Below are positions 1 to 20,054 of a stretch of DNA of 64,000 nt, piece after piece. Under the pieces are notes generated by a model. That model worked only from the letters and a program-made list of their open reading frames with translations, did not search any database and was not told where the DNA came from. The stretch comes from Campanula takesimana (Eukaryota; Streptophyta; Magnoliopsida; Asterales; Campanulaceae): NCBI GenBank assembly GCA_026119855.1, contig JAOWBW010001907.1:1-64000 (forward strand). The letters are read 5' to 3'. The stretch's first letter is position 1, and every line of letters starts with the position of its first letter. Made by a program: the position numbers and the translations under genes.

Positions 1-1
1 C

Positions 2-160
2 ACCCGTGGATCCGGTTCTAGAAATGTTGATCAAACCGCCCCTGCTGTTGATGTTCAAGCTGCAGAAGAACAAGCTGCTCAAGACGCTCAAACCGTTCAG
101 AACCAAACCGCAGATGATGCTGCTGCTGCAAGGGGTTCTGTTGCAGATGAAGTAGACTAG
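2..160 (+). CDS. C-terminal tail of a retrotransposon ORF (partial)
   Basis: The frame is open from base 2 to the TAG at 158-160, giving 52 residues. It is rich in Ala, Gln, Asp and Val and ends in an acidic EVD. It does not resemble the RNase H end of a copia polyprotein, so it could be an extra 3' ORF (some copia lineages carry an env-like or accessory ORF there) or an unusual polyprotein tail. The DNA contains AACCGC motifs that recur in the LTR downstream. Function is not recognisable. Confidence 0.35.
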   Translation, partial: TRGSGSRNVDQTAPAVDVQAAEEQAAQDAQTVQNQTADDAAAARGSVADEVD

Positions 161-643
161 ATTTCTTTTATTAGTCTTTCTTTTTTTTGATGTCTCTTGT
201 AATTCATACTTTGTAAGTTACCTATTTTTATGATTGAAATATATATGAATGAATGAGATGACTGCATAGCATTCTGTTTCCAAAACTTTGTTTTATTCAA
301 ACTGCTTGTTTGTGAAACAATGCTTGTATTTCTTAAAACCTCATGCACTATATTCATCATGAAAATATTCTTTTAAGTGCATTATGTTTTAAACATTCAG
401 TTTAAACATGCATTTCTGATCCTCAAAATCATATCATCTTATATGCATCTGAATGTATTTCTTTTCTATCTTTTCTTTCATTTCCTTTGTTTTTGATAGA
501 TTAGAAATCTATGATCTACCATAGTGTATGCATTGACTTGGGACATGCAATTTCATGAAATTTATTTCTGACATGTTCTTACCAAGTACAATGTTTTGCT
601 ATTATCATAGTATGGTAATGGCATCAATCAAATAGGGGGAGAT

Positions 644-2101
644 TGTTAGGATTCATTGTTAGTACACCCACCTTAATTTGATTGATCCATGCCACGTGTC
701 TTTTTATGGACTTTAGGACCGCATGTAATGAAGTTCTACTTTATTTTTTAGATAAGTCCATTTCTAGATTTTTTAGTTGTCTAGGCTGAGTATAGTTCGG
801 TTATATCATTAGCGGTTTAGTGCTTCAAGCCGTCATCTTGAGACCGCCAGCATGGAGCTCTTCAGTTTTCATCAAACTGCAGTTTGCATGTTTGATGAAA
901 CCGCACATCAAGATCAATCTTCAAACCGCCCCTATGCTTGGTGAAACCGCAGAGCAGTTATTGAAGAATTAAAGAGATGTCATTTATTTCTTAGACAAAC
1001 ATTCCCTTTTTGACCGTAAAAGGATGTTGTTATGTCATGTCAAAATAACTCTAAGTTAACTTGGAGTTTCTGCAAGGAATGTCGGTTTTTCTATCAGTTT
1101 GAATTGTTTACCGTTAGTCATTTCTGCAACAAAGGACAAATGTCAGGTAGTCGTGCAACAACTACCTAGGACTACAAGACAAAACCAAGGACGAAAATGA
1201 CAGCTCAACCAATGGGATTTCGACAGCACTGTATCCTTCATATTTGATTCAAATCTTTACCCAACGGTCACAAGGGTGCTCTGCCTATAAATAGCCTCCA
1301 TTATTCAATAATGAAGGTTGCTGAGCTTCAAAAGATTCATTCCCAAGTATTCAAGTTTGCTTTGAAGAGTTAAACCCAGATATTCATATCTTCAAACCAT
1401 CTCCATTGCAAACCCAGTTCTTCATCAAAGCTTCAAGCCTAACAACCATTCATACTTAGCCTTTACACCGAAAGAATTCTATTTGCTCAACCATCATTTA
1501 GATACTTAGAGCATTTGATTTCTTTTCACACACACACCCGATTTATATGATCACATAGATTATATACTTCGAAACACCGTTTGTTATTATAGCTTAGGTT
1601 AGCCTTATTGTTTAGAGTTTAGATTCATCTTGTAAAACCTCCTCTAAATTAATACAAGTCTTATAGCTATTAGAAAATCCTAGACTAACCATCTAGGTAG
1701 AGGACGTAGTTCATTTAAGAATGAACCTCTTCAATTTGTGTGTTTGATCTTTATTTTCTGTCTTGATATTTATCTTTCTTGTTCGTGGTCTTGAACTTGC
1801 TTCCATACACGAAATGACTTGAAAGATGAATTGTGTTTTCCTTTAAACTTTAAGTTTAACTATTCTGTTGCATCATAGTGTTTTCTCAACCCGAGTCAAA
1901 CCTCCCAACTCTTTAACTAACCTATTTGGCCAAACCGCAAACTCCGCTGTGCATTTTATCAGTTCGGTTCTTGAGCCTTGAACCGCAGTTGGCCAAACTG
2001 ATAAGTACTCGGTTGATTTTAAGGGTATTTTAGAAAGTTTCGGACCGCTATTCATCCCCCCTCTAGCGGTTCTATACCCTTGTTGCCCTCTGGGACCAAC
2101 A
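644..2101 (+). repeat. 3' LTR (about 1458 bp)
   Basis: It starts TGTTAGG right after a polypurine tract and ends CCAACA. A TATA box lies at 1286-1293, and a T-rich, polyadenylation-like region follows. About ten copies of ACCGC or its complement are scattered through it, clustered at 811-950 (upstream of the TATA box) and 1934-2070. A perfect 14-bp palindrome, CAAACTGCAGTTTG, lies at 874-887. Confidence 0.75.
1286..1293 (+). promoter_or_regulatory. TATA box of the LTR promoter
   Basis: TATAAATA sits in a GC-richer context about 640 bp into the LTR. It points toward the GFS12-like gene, so read-through or LTR-started transcripts could enter that gene. This is inferred from sequence only. Confidence 0.6.
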
Positions 2102-2120
2102 GGTTTGATGTTTCAATTTT

Positions 2121-2554
2121 GTCAATTTAGGGTCCAAAGTTGCAAAAATTGTGCAGATAGGGGTTTCTTGACGATTCCATAAACGAAACCAGTTAAATGG
2201 CATGTACAAAGCGTATGTCATTTAACTGAAGTTTATTTTAAAATTTGGCTTGAATAGGGATGATTCAATTAGCAATAGAAAGAGAGGGATTTGGGGAGGC
2301 GCTATTATTGACGCCGTCTGCCGAAAGAGAGACGAGTCGGAAAGAGAAAGAGAAAAGGGGTTTCTTGAGTGAAGAATATGTTCTTCAATTTTGCATATCT
2401 TCATCGGATTTAGTGGGTGAACTTATAGTGACATTTTCCATGTGAAATGACAAAAAAACCCAGAAAACGATTAAAATAACTCCAGTTAAGTGTACGTGCT
2501 TGACTTAAATGATTTTTGTTTGCATATATGGTAGTCCAAAAACCCCAAATTGAC
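2121..2554. other. Upstream region, possible degenerate TIR element
   Basis: The ends read GTCAATTTAGGG on the left and, inverted, GTCAATTTGGGG on the right, so this may be an old inverted-repeat element. A 39-bp imperfect palindrome with perfect 10-bp arms (CAGTTAAATG) lies at 2191-2229. The promoter and 5' UTR of the GFS12-like gene must lie within or next to this segment. Confidence 0.3.
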
Positions 2555-2642
2555 TAACGTTATTAACATTTGAACCCTAAATTATCATTTTCCCCTTAAT
2601 AAAATGATTTTCTCCTCGGAAAAAGTTGTGAAAAATTAAACA

Positions 2643-12553
<9,911 letters not shown>

Positions 12554-13254
12554 TTGAGGTATGCAAATGGCATTTCTGTTGAAGCTATTTGGTTAAAATC
12601 ATCCACTGGATTTTTATGAATTGCTGCATGCAGTATTTTGTGAAGCAGGCAGTCCTACCTACGTGCGTACAAACTGGGTGGTCATAGTGTTATGTTCCTT
12701 TTTGGTTATTAAATCCCAGGCTTGTATTGTGTAAGACATGTTAATCTGTGCTAGTTGATCAAAGGAGTATGGATCCCAACGACTGACATACTGTAATCTG
12801 AATATTCATGCCCTTTTATACATAATAAATATATGTTGTTCATCTCTGTTTCAAGTTTTCTTTTAACACACGTTAACTTTTGACCTTGACTAATAATCAT
12901 AATAAAACTTTAAATATTATATTTGATAAATCACTTAATCATTTATCAATTACAATCTTTCAAATTTCAAGATTGCCAGTTTATTTGTGTTAGATCATAA
13001 TAAAAGTGGGATAATTTTTTCGGGACAAAGGAAGTAATTTCTTAGGCATTTAACACAAACTTCTTCTTATTGAGTTTATATTTCACGTTAAGAGTCTTCC
13101 ATTATTTATTATGTTTTTTTTTAAGACTACTTTCAAAATTCAAGCTATATTCCATTCATCCCATTTGAAATTTAAAAGGAAAACAATAAAAACCATTCGT
13201 CCCATTTGATATTTTTTAAATAAAAAATGTGCACGGAAACTAAAGATATACTAT
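12554..13254. other. 3' flank of GFS12 with MITE remnants
   Basis: No gene was seen. The first part is the probable 3' UTR. About 12855-13036 resembles one side of the MITE at 38274-38533 and ends GGGACAAAGGAAG. At 13150-13215 two partial copies of a CATTCRTCCCATTTGA motif occur. These look like worn MITE ends. Confidence 0.4.
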
Positions 13255-13492
13255 ATACTCCCTTCTTTCCCTCATTTCATGTGAATTGAGACCAAATTTT
13301 TTGGAACATAAACTAAAGAAAAGTAAGAGAGAGAATAGGGGGAACATGTGTGTGTGTATGAGAAATTAAATAGAAGAGAGAATGGATGGGAGGAATAGTA
13401 AGTTGATTGGTAGCCATTTTGGGCAGTCTCAACTGATGTGGAACGGACGAAAAAGGAAATAAGTCTCAATTCACATGAAACGGAGGGAGTAT
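13255..13492. mobile_element. Stowaway-like MITE
   Basis: It starts CTCCCTTCTTTCCCTCATTT and ends with the inverse, CGGAGGGAG, inside TA. TGTGAATTGAGAC and GTCTCAATTCACA are the inner inverted repeats. About 238 bp, no coding capacity. Confidence 0.75.
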
Positions 13493-13748
13493 ATACTCCC
13501 TCCGTCCCATACTTATCGCTACTTATTTCTATTTTGTGCGTCTCATACTTATTGCTACTTACCCAAAATGTTCAATTTTCTCTCTCCTACCCACTCACAA
13601 TAACTATCCATTAACTTTTCCAACATAATTTCTTAATCCACTGCACACTCAAATGGACAATAACTATCTACTAACTTTTCCAACATAATTTCTTAATCCA
13701 CTGCACACTCAAATGGTATGGTAGCAATAAGTATGGTACGAGGAGATA
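13493..13748. mobile_element. MITE with internal 65-bp tandem duplication
   Basis: It begins CTCCCTCCGTCCCATACTTA immediately after the previous MITE and ends with an inverted TAAGTATGG...GAG. A segment of about 65 bp holding TTCTTAATCCACTGCACACT is present twice in tandem (about 13600-13716). Confidence 0.65.
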
Positions 13749-14361
13749 TATATATATACTCAATATTTAGTTATTATGAGTACATATATACTTTAGTTTA
13801 GTGGGATAGGAATTATTGGTGAGATATAAAAATATAAAATGAGTTAGTTGATGTGAGTATGGTAACTGAACTTCATTGTAAAAAAAATAAAAAAAAAAAT
13901 ATTTTGAAGATTTCTTTCTAGACTTTTGTAATTTTAAGCAGAACCCAAAAAAAAAAAAAAAAAAAAATGCAAATTTTGCAATTTTAGATGGGACAGAGTA
14001 TTTATTTTTCTTTTTAAGTCGTGTTGGAAGAACCATCATCGTACCACTTTTCTTGCATTTTTAAGATAGAAATCACGCCAATTATAATTATAATTATAAT
14101 AATAAAGGCGTATGTATTATGTGACCTTAACTTGACCCGCCAGACATAACAACATTAACATGCTTTCCCAAAAGTTGGATATTTTCCCAAACAAGGCAAA
14201 GCAATGGCAGAATGAATTGTGTTTGGGTGGACAAACAAAAAGTTAGGAATATATGACCTTGTATAAGAAAAGAGGATGAGCTTCCCCCAAAACAACACTT
14301 CTCAATCTTCTATTACTATTACCAATTCAACTATTTGGTTTTTGCTTTGATTTTTATTGCA
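13749..14361. other. Promoter region of the MATH gene
   Basis: AT-rich DNA with long A runs (about 13879-13967) and a (TAATTA)n stretch near 14080. Nothing coding was seen. The promoter and 5' UTR of the gene starting at 14362 should lie in its right part. Confidence 0.5.
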
Positions 14362-16129
14362 ATGGCAACAAGTAAGAAAACTGTCACGACACTCGATGAA
14401 CAAGACGGTATGTTCCATTTCATCAACATGCACAAATTGATGTAAAAACACTGCACTTCTAAACATTGACAAACTTTACATTCCAAGTTCAGCATAATTG
14501 ATTATCTACTTTCCTTGACTAGGGGTTTCACGAACGATATCTGAGACACCACCAACTCATTACACAGTCAAGTTCCAGCAGTTTTCTCAAATGGCAGAAA
14601 GTAAAATAGAGAGATATGAGTCTAGCCAATTTGAAGCTGGAGGCTACAAATGGTATTTTCATATATTCCACAATTTCCTATCCTTCCCTTTTCACCCGCA
14701 ATATGACATTGATCAATAATTCAAACTAACAACATCACAACAATGTCGCAGGAAGTTGATAGTGCACCCACATGGGAACAAGAACAAAGGTGTTGCGGAA
14801 TACTTATCAGCTTACCTTGCTATGGCACAAGTTGGTGATCTTCCCCCAGGTTGGGAGGTGTTTGCTAATTTCCGGATATTTCTACTCGATCAGAACAAGG
14901 ACAATTACCTCAAACTTGAAGGTATACTTTTCTTGACATTATTGTTCTGCTTCTTCTCCCCAGGGTTCACGTTAGTTCTATGTAAGCATTCAACTAATGA
15001 TGGGATTTAGAGAACCAACATCTGCAGCAAAAGTGGATTTCGAGAATCCATATGATAGTATTCCAAAATAAGAAATACAAAAACCTTCATGTTTATATTA
15101 AAGACTACACCCATACATCTTATGGGTGTATGACCATATTTTACATGTTTCAGAATGCTTAAAGATTGTTATGCATTATGTCACTTTTGATGCCAAAGTA
15201 GCATTACATGTGAAGTATACGACTCACAGGCTAAATTCTGTCAATAATCTCTGGCAGATGCTGCCGGAAAGGAAAAACGTTTTCATAGAATGAAGCTTGA
15301 GTGGGGGTTTGACCAATGTGTCCCTCTTAAGGCATTTAATGATTCCTCAAGTGGATATCTCATTGATGACACCTGCATATTTGGAGTGGAGGTTTTTGTC
15401 TGCAAAGAAACATGTAAAGGGAAAGCTGAGTGCTTGTCAATGATAAAGAATGCTATTACTTACAAGCACACCTGGAAAATTGACAACTACTGGAAGATCA
15501 CTGGAATTAGTCAAGACTCATCCATATTTAATGCCGGAAATCACAAATGGTATCCACAATCATTTTTTTTTTTTTTTATATATATTTCATCCATAGTGCC
15601 CAAACGGAATGCTTTTAATACTTTTTTTTTGACTATATGCCTATTGTTTGTGCTTCACAGGAAGATGCAGCTATATCCCAATGGAAAAGGTGATGGTATG
15701 GACAGTCATCTATCTCTCTATGTTGGTTTGGCTGAGCCTTCGACCCTACCTCCTGCTACTAAGATATATGCGGAGTTCACTCTGCGTATACTAGACCAAG
15801 TGAATGCCAGGCATCTGTCTGGTAAAGGTGAATATAACTAGCCACTTTTGCAACACATTACACCCAAACTTATCTTTCACGACTGTTTTGGCTGTCCCAT
15901 TTGAAAATTATCATTTGGCTAATAGCTATATTAAGTTTCTAACACAATGTTCTATAATTAACATATTGCAGCCAATCACTGGTTCAGTGCTTTAAGTCAC
16001 GAATGTGGCTGGTCAAGATATATACCTCTCAGTTACTTGTATCAAGCGAACAAGGGACTTGTCTACAAGGACAGCTGCAGCGTGGAAGCAGAAATCATCA
16101 TCCTTGGGGTGGCTAATGCACTAGGATAG
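14362..16129 (+). CDS. Two-MATH-domain (TRAF-like) family protein
   Basis: Six exons: 14362-14407, 14523-14652, 14752-14921, 15258-15549, 15661-15827, 15972-16129. All have GT-AG borders and matching phases, and together make 963 nt (320 residues plus TAG). A short N-terminus is followed by two MATH/TRAF-like domains, at about residues 25-155 and 175-312. Each opens with the family pattern, YTVKFQQFSQMA in the first and HTWKIDNYWKI in the second, and the pattern GGYKWKL / GNHKWKMQLYPNG is repeated. There is no BTB or protease domain, so this is a plain MATH protein of the kind annotated as TRAF-like (At3g17380-like, from memory). MATH domains bind short peptide motifs; the partner is unknown. 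The gene looks intact and converges on PAC4. Confidence 0.9.
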
Positions 16130-16855
16130 GTGTACTTGTGTAATGCACGGATTCTACGGAAAGAAGTCCATAACTCATTTAAGATAACTACTCGATTACA
16201 TCTTCCACAAGTCAGGTCTTGAGTGCAGTCTACAGCAAACTAATGGAGTTGTGTATGCTATCTAGTTACATTCTACTCGCAGTATGAGTAAGTTAAGTGT
16301 TATGTAAACTGAACTACCCAAGATGTCTAATGCATCAGATTAATGGTAACAGGACTTGCATATTCGACTATTTGAGTAGCTTATCTTCGTGTCAACATGT
16401 CTTTCAGAACCTAATCTCCTTAATAATAATACTCCCTCTGTCCCAGACTAAGGTTCTTACTTTCTTTTTTGGTTTGTCTCAGAATAAGGTTCTTAGTTGA
16501 TTTATTATTTAAAATGGACAATGGGACCCACTTGTCATTCTCACAACAAAAACTTTCAACCCACTTTCTCTCTCCTACTTTCTCCTAGTTTACTTTTCAT
16601 ATACTCACATCATTTACTCTCCATGTAAAGTCAAACTAAGAATCTTAGTCCAGGATGGAGGGAGTAGTAAATAAATAAATTTAAAAAGAAGGATTAGCAA
16701 TTAAAAATCTTGTTACATGTGCTCGTGGATACAATGTGAAAAATGTATTAAGAGCTCAACAAAAAAGAAGCCATAATTTATAAGGTAAAGAAACTTGTTA
16801 TAGGTAATGAAATTGAACTGAGGCATCATACCTCGAGAGCCAACTCTTGGAAATT
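16130..16855. other. Convergent 3' intergenic region
   Basis: The region lies between the tails of the MATH gene and PAC4. Apart from the MITE at 16430-16666 nothing recognisable was seen. Confidence 0.5.
16430..16666. mobile_element. Stowaway-like MITE
   Basis: The ends are CTCCCTCTGTCCCAGACTAA and the inverse, TTAGTCCAGGATGGAGGGAG. About 237 bp, no coding capacity. Confidence 0.75.
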
Positions 16856-19498
16856 TCACCCATTTAAGGTTTTGGGCTTTGCGTAACCAAGAGTGATCAG
16901 CTTCTCTACTAGCTTATTTTGAGCAGCAACCTTAACCCCACCGCCCAAAGTTTAAAATCAGGCTAGGTAAAAAAAAAAAGCGTACCAATCATGAAAAAAA
17001 AAAGTGTGTGTTTGAGAGGGAGAGAGAACCAACCTCAAGCATTGGGTTATCCTTTGGAATGTTACACGCCAACGTTACATTAAGACCGGTCCTTATTACT
17101 GTAGGAAAAGAACTCATGTTAACGGATGGACTTGTAGAGAATATTCCAATTGACGCACAACTAATTCAGGAATAAATGTTTCAGAAACTATTCACCTTTT
17201 AAGTAAATATAAAAGTCACAAACTGCAACACAAAACAATTGCAAATCGAAAACCAATGAAGTAAATGATAATTCAAAATGATTCATGAAAAATTAAAAGG
17301 AAATTATTGATAGATTGTCACCATAAATTTTACCAGAAAATGTTATGCAACAAACTAAACAGGATCCGAATATTTTAATACATTAATGTACCTATCCGAT
17401 GAGCAATTGAATATCCCGTCTTATCGGAAGATCCTCCAAGCAGAGAAGTGACACTGACTGTGTTGTTCTGCACAATGATCATAAGAAATAAGGTGAATAT
17501 AGTCCTGGTGAAGGTGTGGTGGTAACTGGCTGATGATAACTACAATACATTGAACGGACTAGATACCAGAATTTAAATGTTTCATACTTCCTATCCTGAA
17601 AATCTTGTTAAATGTTCTTTGATGAGAAACTTACATTGATCAACAAGTAAAAAAGGTTTATTTTTTTAAAAGAAAAATTGAAGTGAAAACTAACCCCAAA
17701 AGATTAACCATCAAAATCTTGAGCAGATCTAAAACGAAGTATATAAATGATGAACTTACTGGTCTAGTAGGTGCAGCAGCATATAAACTTCCGAATTTGG
17801 CAGAGTTGCAACCAATCCATGCGTATATCTAAATAAACATGATTCACGAGTAGTAGACCTCACGGAGGGGGATTCAACATAAATCGAGAACCAGGCTTTC
17901 AAAGAGAAAAACGGCTACAATAAAAGTTGAGGAAAAGTAGTTCTTGATTTGCACAGTATTAAATTAACTTTCGTTCACTACCTTTTAAAGCATCAATGGA
18001 GGTCCTATTATGTCTTGTTTACAGTGGAGATCATGACGCCTCTTTTCTCCCTTAACCAATTAGAAAGAAGACAAGAGTGACCTATTCCTCAAACATTATA
18101 TGCTAAGATAAGGATATAACACCAAATTCAATTCAGACTCTGGAAGGAGGATTCAAAATTTCTAGAGAAGCTTAATTATAACGGCACCATACTGGTGAAA
18201 ACTGAGCAAGCATCGCCGAATATAGCAATGCATGACCTCTGTCCCAACATGAGCATAAACTTTATTTCAACTTTTCTTTTCCAAACAGGAGCATCACTAT
18301 AATAATTCAAAATGGTTCTCACATCTCCGACTTGCTATCAATTCATGAAGAAATGTAACTGACTGAATGATTGTTGCAAAATCAAAATGTCACTTTCAAC
18401 ATTCTGACACGTGTAAGGAGTGATGCTAGGGAGTGAGGACTCAACTTTCCATCCTAATCCATTTGGCTCTAGATGAGATTAGATGACATTATATCTCCTG
18501 TATGGGCCTGGGTTAAAAACTAACAAATCACATGTTGTGCCATGAAAGTCGGGACGGAAAGTTGTAACTAGAAGTTGGAATCCCTAATATTCACAATCAT
18601 TCTATGGTGAACATAACATCAATCAGATGGCCAACCTGGTGCAGACGGGGAGGGGGGGGGGGTGTCTTCCGTGTGAAACTGCACGCCTTTAAATCTCATT
18701 CACTTTTCAGTTAGTAAATCAAAATTTCACACTTAAAATATTAGAAACCAAGCCCTAATATCAGAAGTAAATATTCTGCGCGTTCAACATTTAAACTAAA
18801 GATAATGTTTATGTCAACCATTTCAAGCAACTTTGTATCTACCATTTGACAGTGAAACATGCTCATCTTAAATCTCATCGTTCCAAGATCCTACTTCAAC
18901 ACACAACCACCACAGCATCTCAACTCATCTACAAAAAACAGAACGCACTCTATTGTTGGTTTGGTTCGGTAATGCAGCTTTTTATTTGTAAATCACCAGA
19001 AACACAAAAAGCATCAACATTCCGAACTATCATGATTTTGAAAAAGATTATCATTATCGACGAGCTACCAAATAAGTATAGCTAAAAGCTCAATCTAACA
19101 GATAGCAGAAGAGAAAATTCGGAGCCTCAAGCATGAATCATTACTGGAGTAAATTTAAAGAATTTTGAGAAGGTTTTCCTTGTTTCTGTATGCCACCTCC
19201 AACGTACCTTTATAATACAAAAAGTTCTAATCTAAGTAGGTGGTCTTGTTTTCCAAGACTGATACGTATTACCTAAACTATACAATTACCAAAATATTTA
19301 CATGCCTTACATTAATCAAATTACCAAAGATATAACGTGATCATGATCTCCGAAAATATGATAATTGATATGAGGATCTAGCTTTCCGCTAATAAAATTA
19401 CCTGTTGGCGGCCTCCGATATCCAAATGATTCAATTCACCGGCAACGGCTTTGACCGTTGCTTGTTGGGCCGGTAATCGATGAACCTTCCGGCACCAT
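16856..19498 (-). CDS. PAC4: Proteasome assembly chaperone 4 (PSMG4/PAC4)
   Basis: Exons on the minus strand: 17828-17760 (IYAWIGCNSAKFGSLYAAAP...), 17467-17392 (NNTVSVTSLLGGSSDKTG...), 17098-17034 (...RTGLNVTLACNIPKDNPMLE) and 16930-16856 (...NKLVEKLITLGYAKPK..., TGA). Borders are GT-AG and the phases agree. These blocks match plant PAC4, a small chaperone that pairs with PAC3 and helps assemble the 20S proteasome alpha ring. Exon 1 is uncertain. A donor at 19402/19401 follows an open stretch ending ELNHLDIGGRQQ, in phase with IYAW, but that stretch has no in-frame ATG. The only nearby ATG (19498) is in another frame and meets TGA after about 20 codons. The segment matches family N-termini poorly. 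A hAT-like end sits at 19546, so the 5' end may be damaged or misread. Confidence 0.8.
17829..19401 (-). other. Putative 1.57-kb first intron of PAC4
   Basis: No coding segment was recognised. It includes a G run at about 18647-18662 and AT-rich unique-looking DNA. If the exon 1 candidate is wrong, part of this could hold the true first exon. Confidence 0.4.
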
Positions 19499-19545
19499 TT
19501 CTGGATTTGGAATATCGTAGCTAGGATTATTCGATAGAATAGTAG

Positions 19546-19680
19546 CAGTGGTGTATCTAGGATTTGAGCCCCCGGAAAAAAAAATTGGGGTCCGGTCAGG
19601 CCGGGCTCAAAACTTAATGCCAGTTATAAGGAACCTTTCGGCTGAATTACACTAAGGCCAGTTATAAGGAACCTTTCTCA
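19546..19680. mobile_element. hAT-like terminal fragment between PAC4 and the RLK gene
   Basis: CAGTGGTGTATCTAGGATTT followed by a C-run and an A-run resembles the left terminus of the hAT element at 38922 (CAGTGGCGTATC). No matching right end was found. A 21-bp direct repeat (GCCAGTTATAAGGAACCTTTC) occurs at 19619-19639 and 19657-19677. Confidence 0.45.
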
Positions 19681-20054
19681 AAATCAATCATATCTTAGTC
19701 TCCTTACTTTCGTCCAAATTAGACAATTCCTACCTTTAGATTTGGATAAGAACATGCATCAACAAAGATGAAAAAATAGAATATGCAGCAGGCAATTATA
19801 CCCATTCACATTCTCCTTCAGTGAAGTTCAGGCTTCAAACTTTGCACAAAAATGATAACAACAAGTGACAACTTTATAAGTTCCGCTACTCTCTGTGTTC
19901 TTGTGTATATTATACAGGTTCATTTTGTTCAATGTATTTCTCTGTTCTGAGGTTTATTTATGATTCATTCTTGTTCGATGTCAAGAAATTGTACTAGGGT
20001 AACTGGAGTATAGATTATGGAAGCGTATGTATAATACTCCGTAGTCAATTACGG
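19681..20054. other. Divergent promoter side of the RLK gene
   Basis: Unannotated DNA between the hAT-like fragment and the start codon at 20055. It probably holds the RLK promoter and leader. No clear TATA box could be chosen. Confidence 0.4.

Larger units (their letters stand above)
1..2101 (+). mobile_element. 3' part of a copia-like LTR retrotransposon
   Basis: This segment runs off the left edge of the window. It holds the end of an open frame (stop at 158-160), about 480 bp of untranslated internal DNA, a polypurine tract just before 644 (AGGGGGAGAT) and a full 3' LTR. The tract followed directly by TGTTAG is the usual copia layout. No reverse transcriptase or integrase is inside the window, so the superfamily is inferred from the tract and the LTR ends. 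The 5' LTR and the target-site duplication cannot be seen. The element ends about 540 bp upstream of the GFS12-like start codon. Confidence 0.75.
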
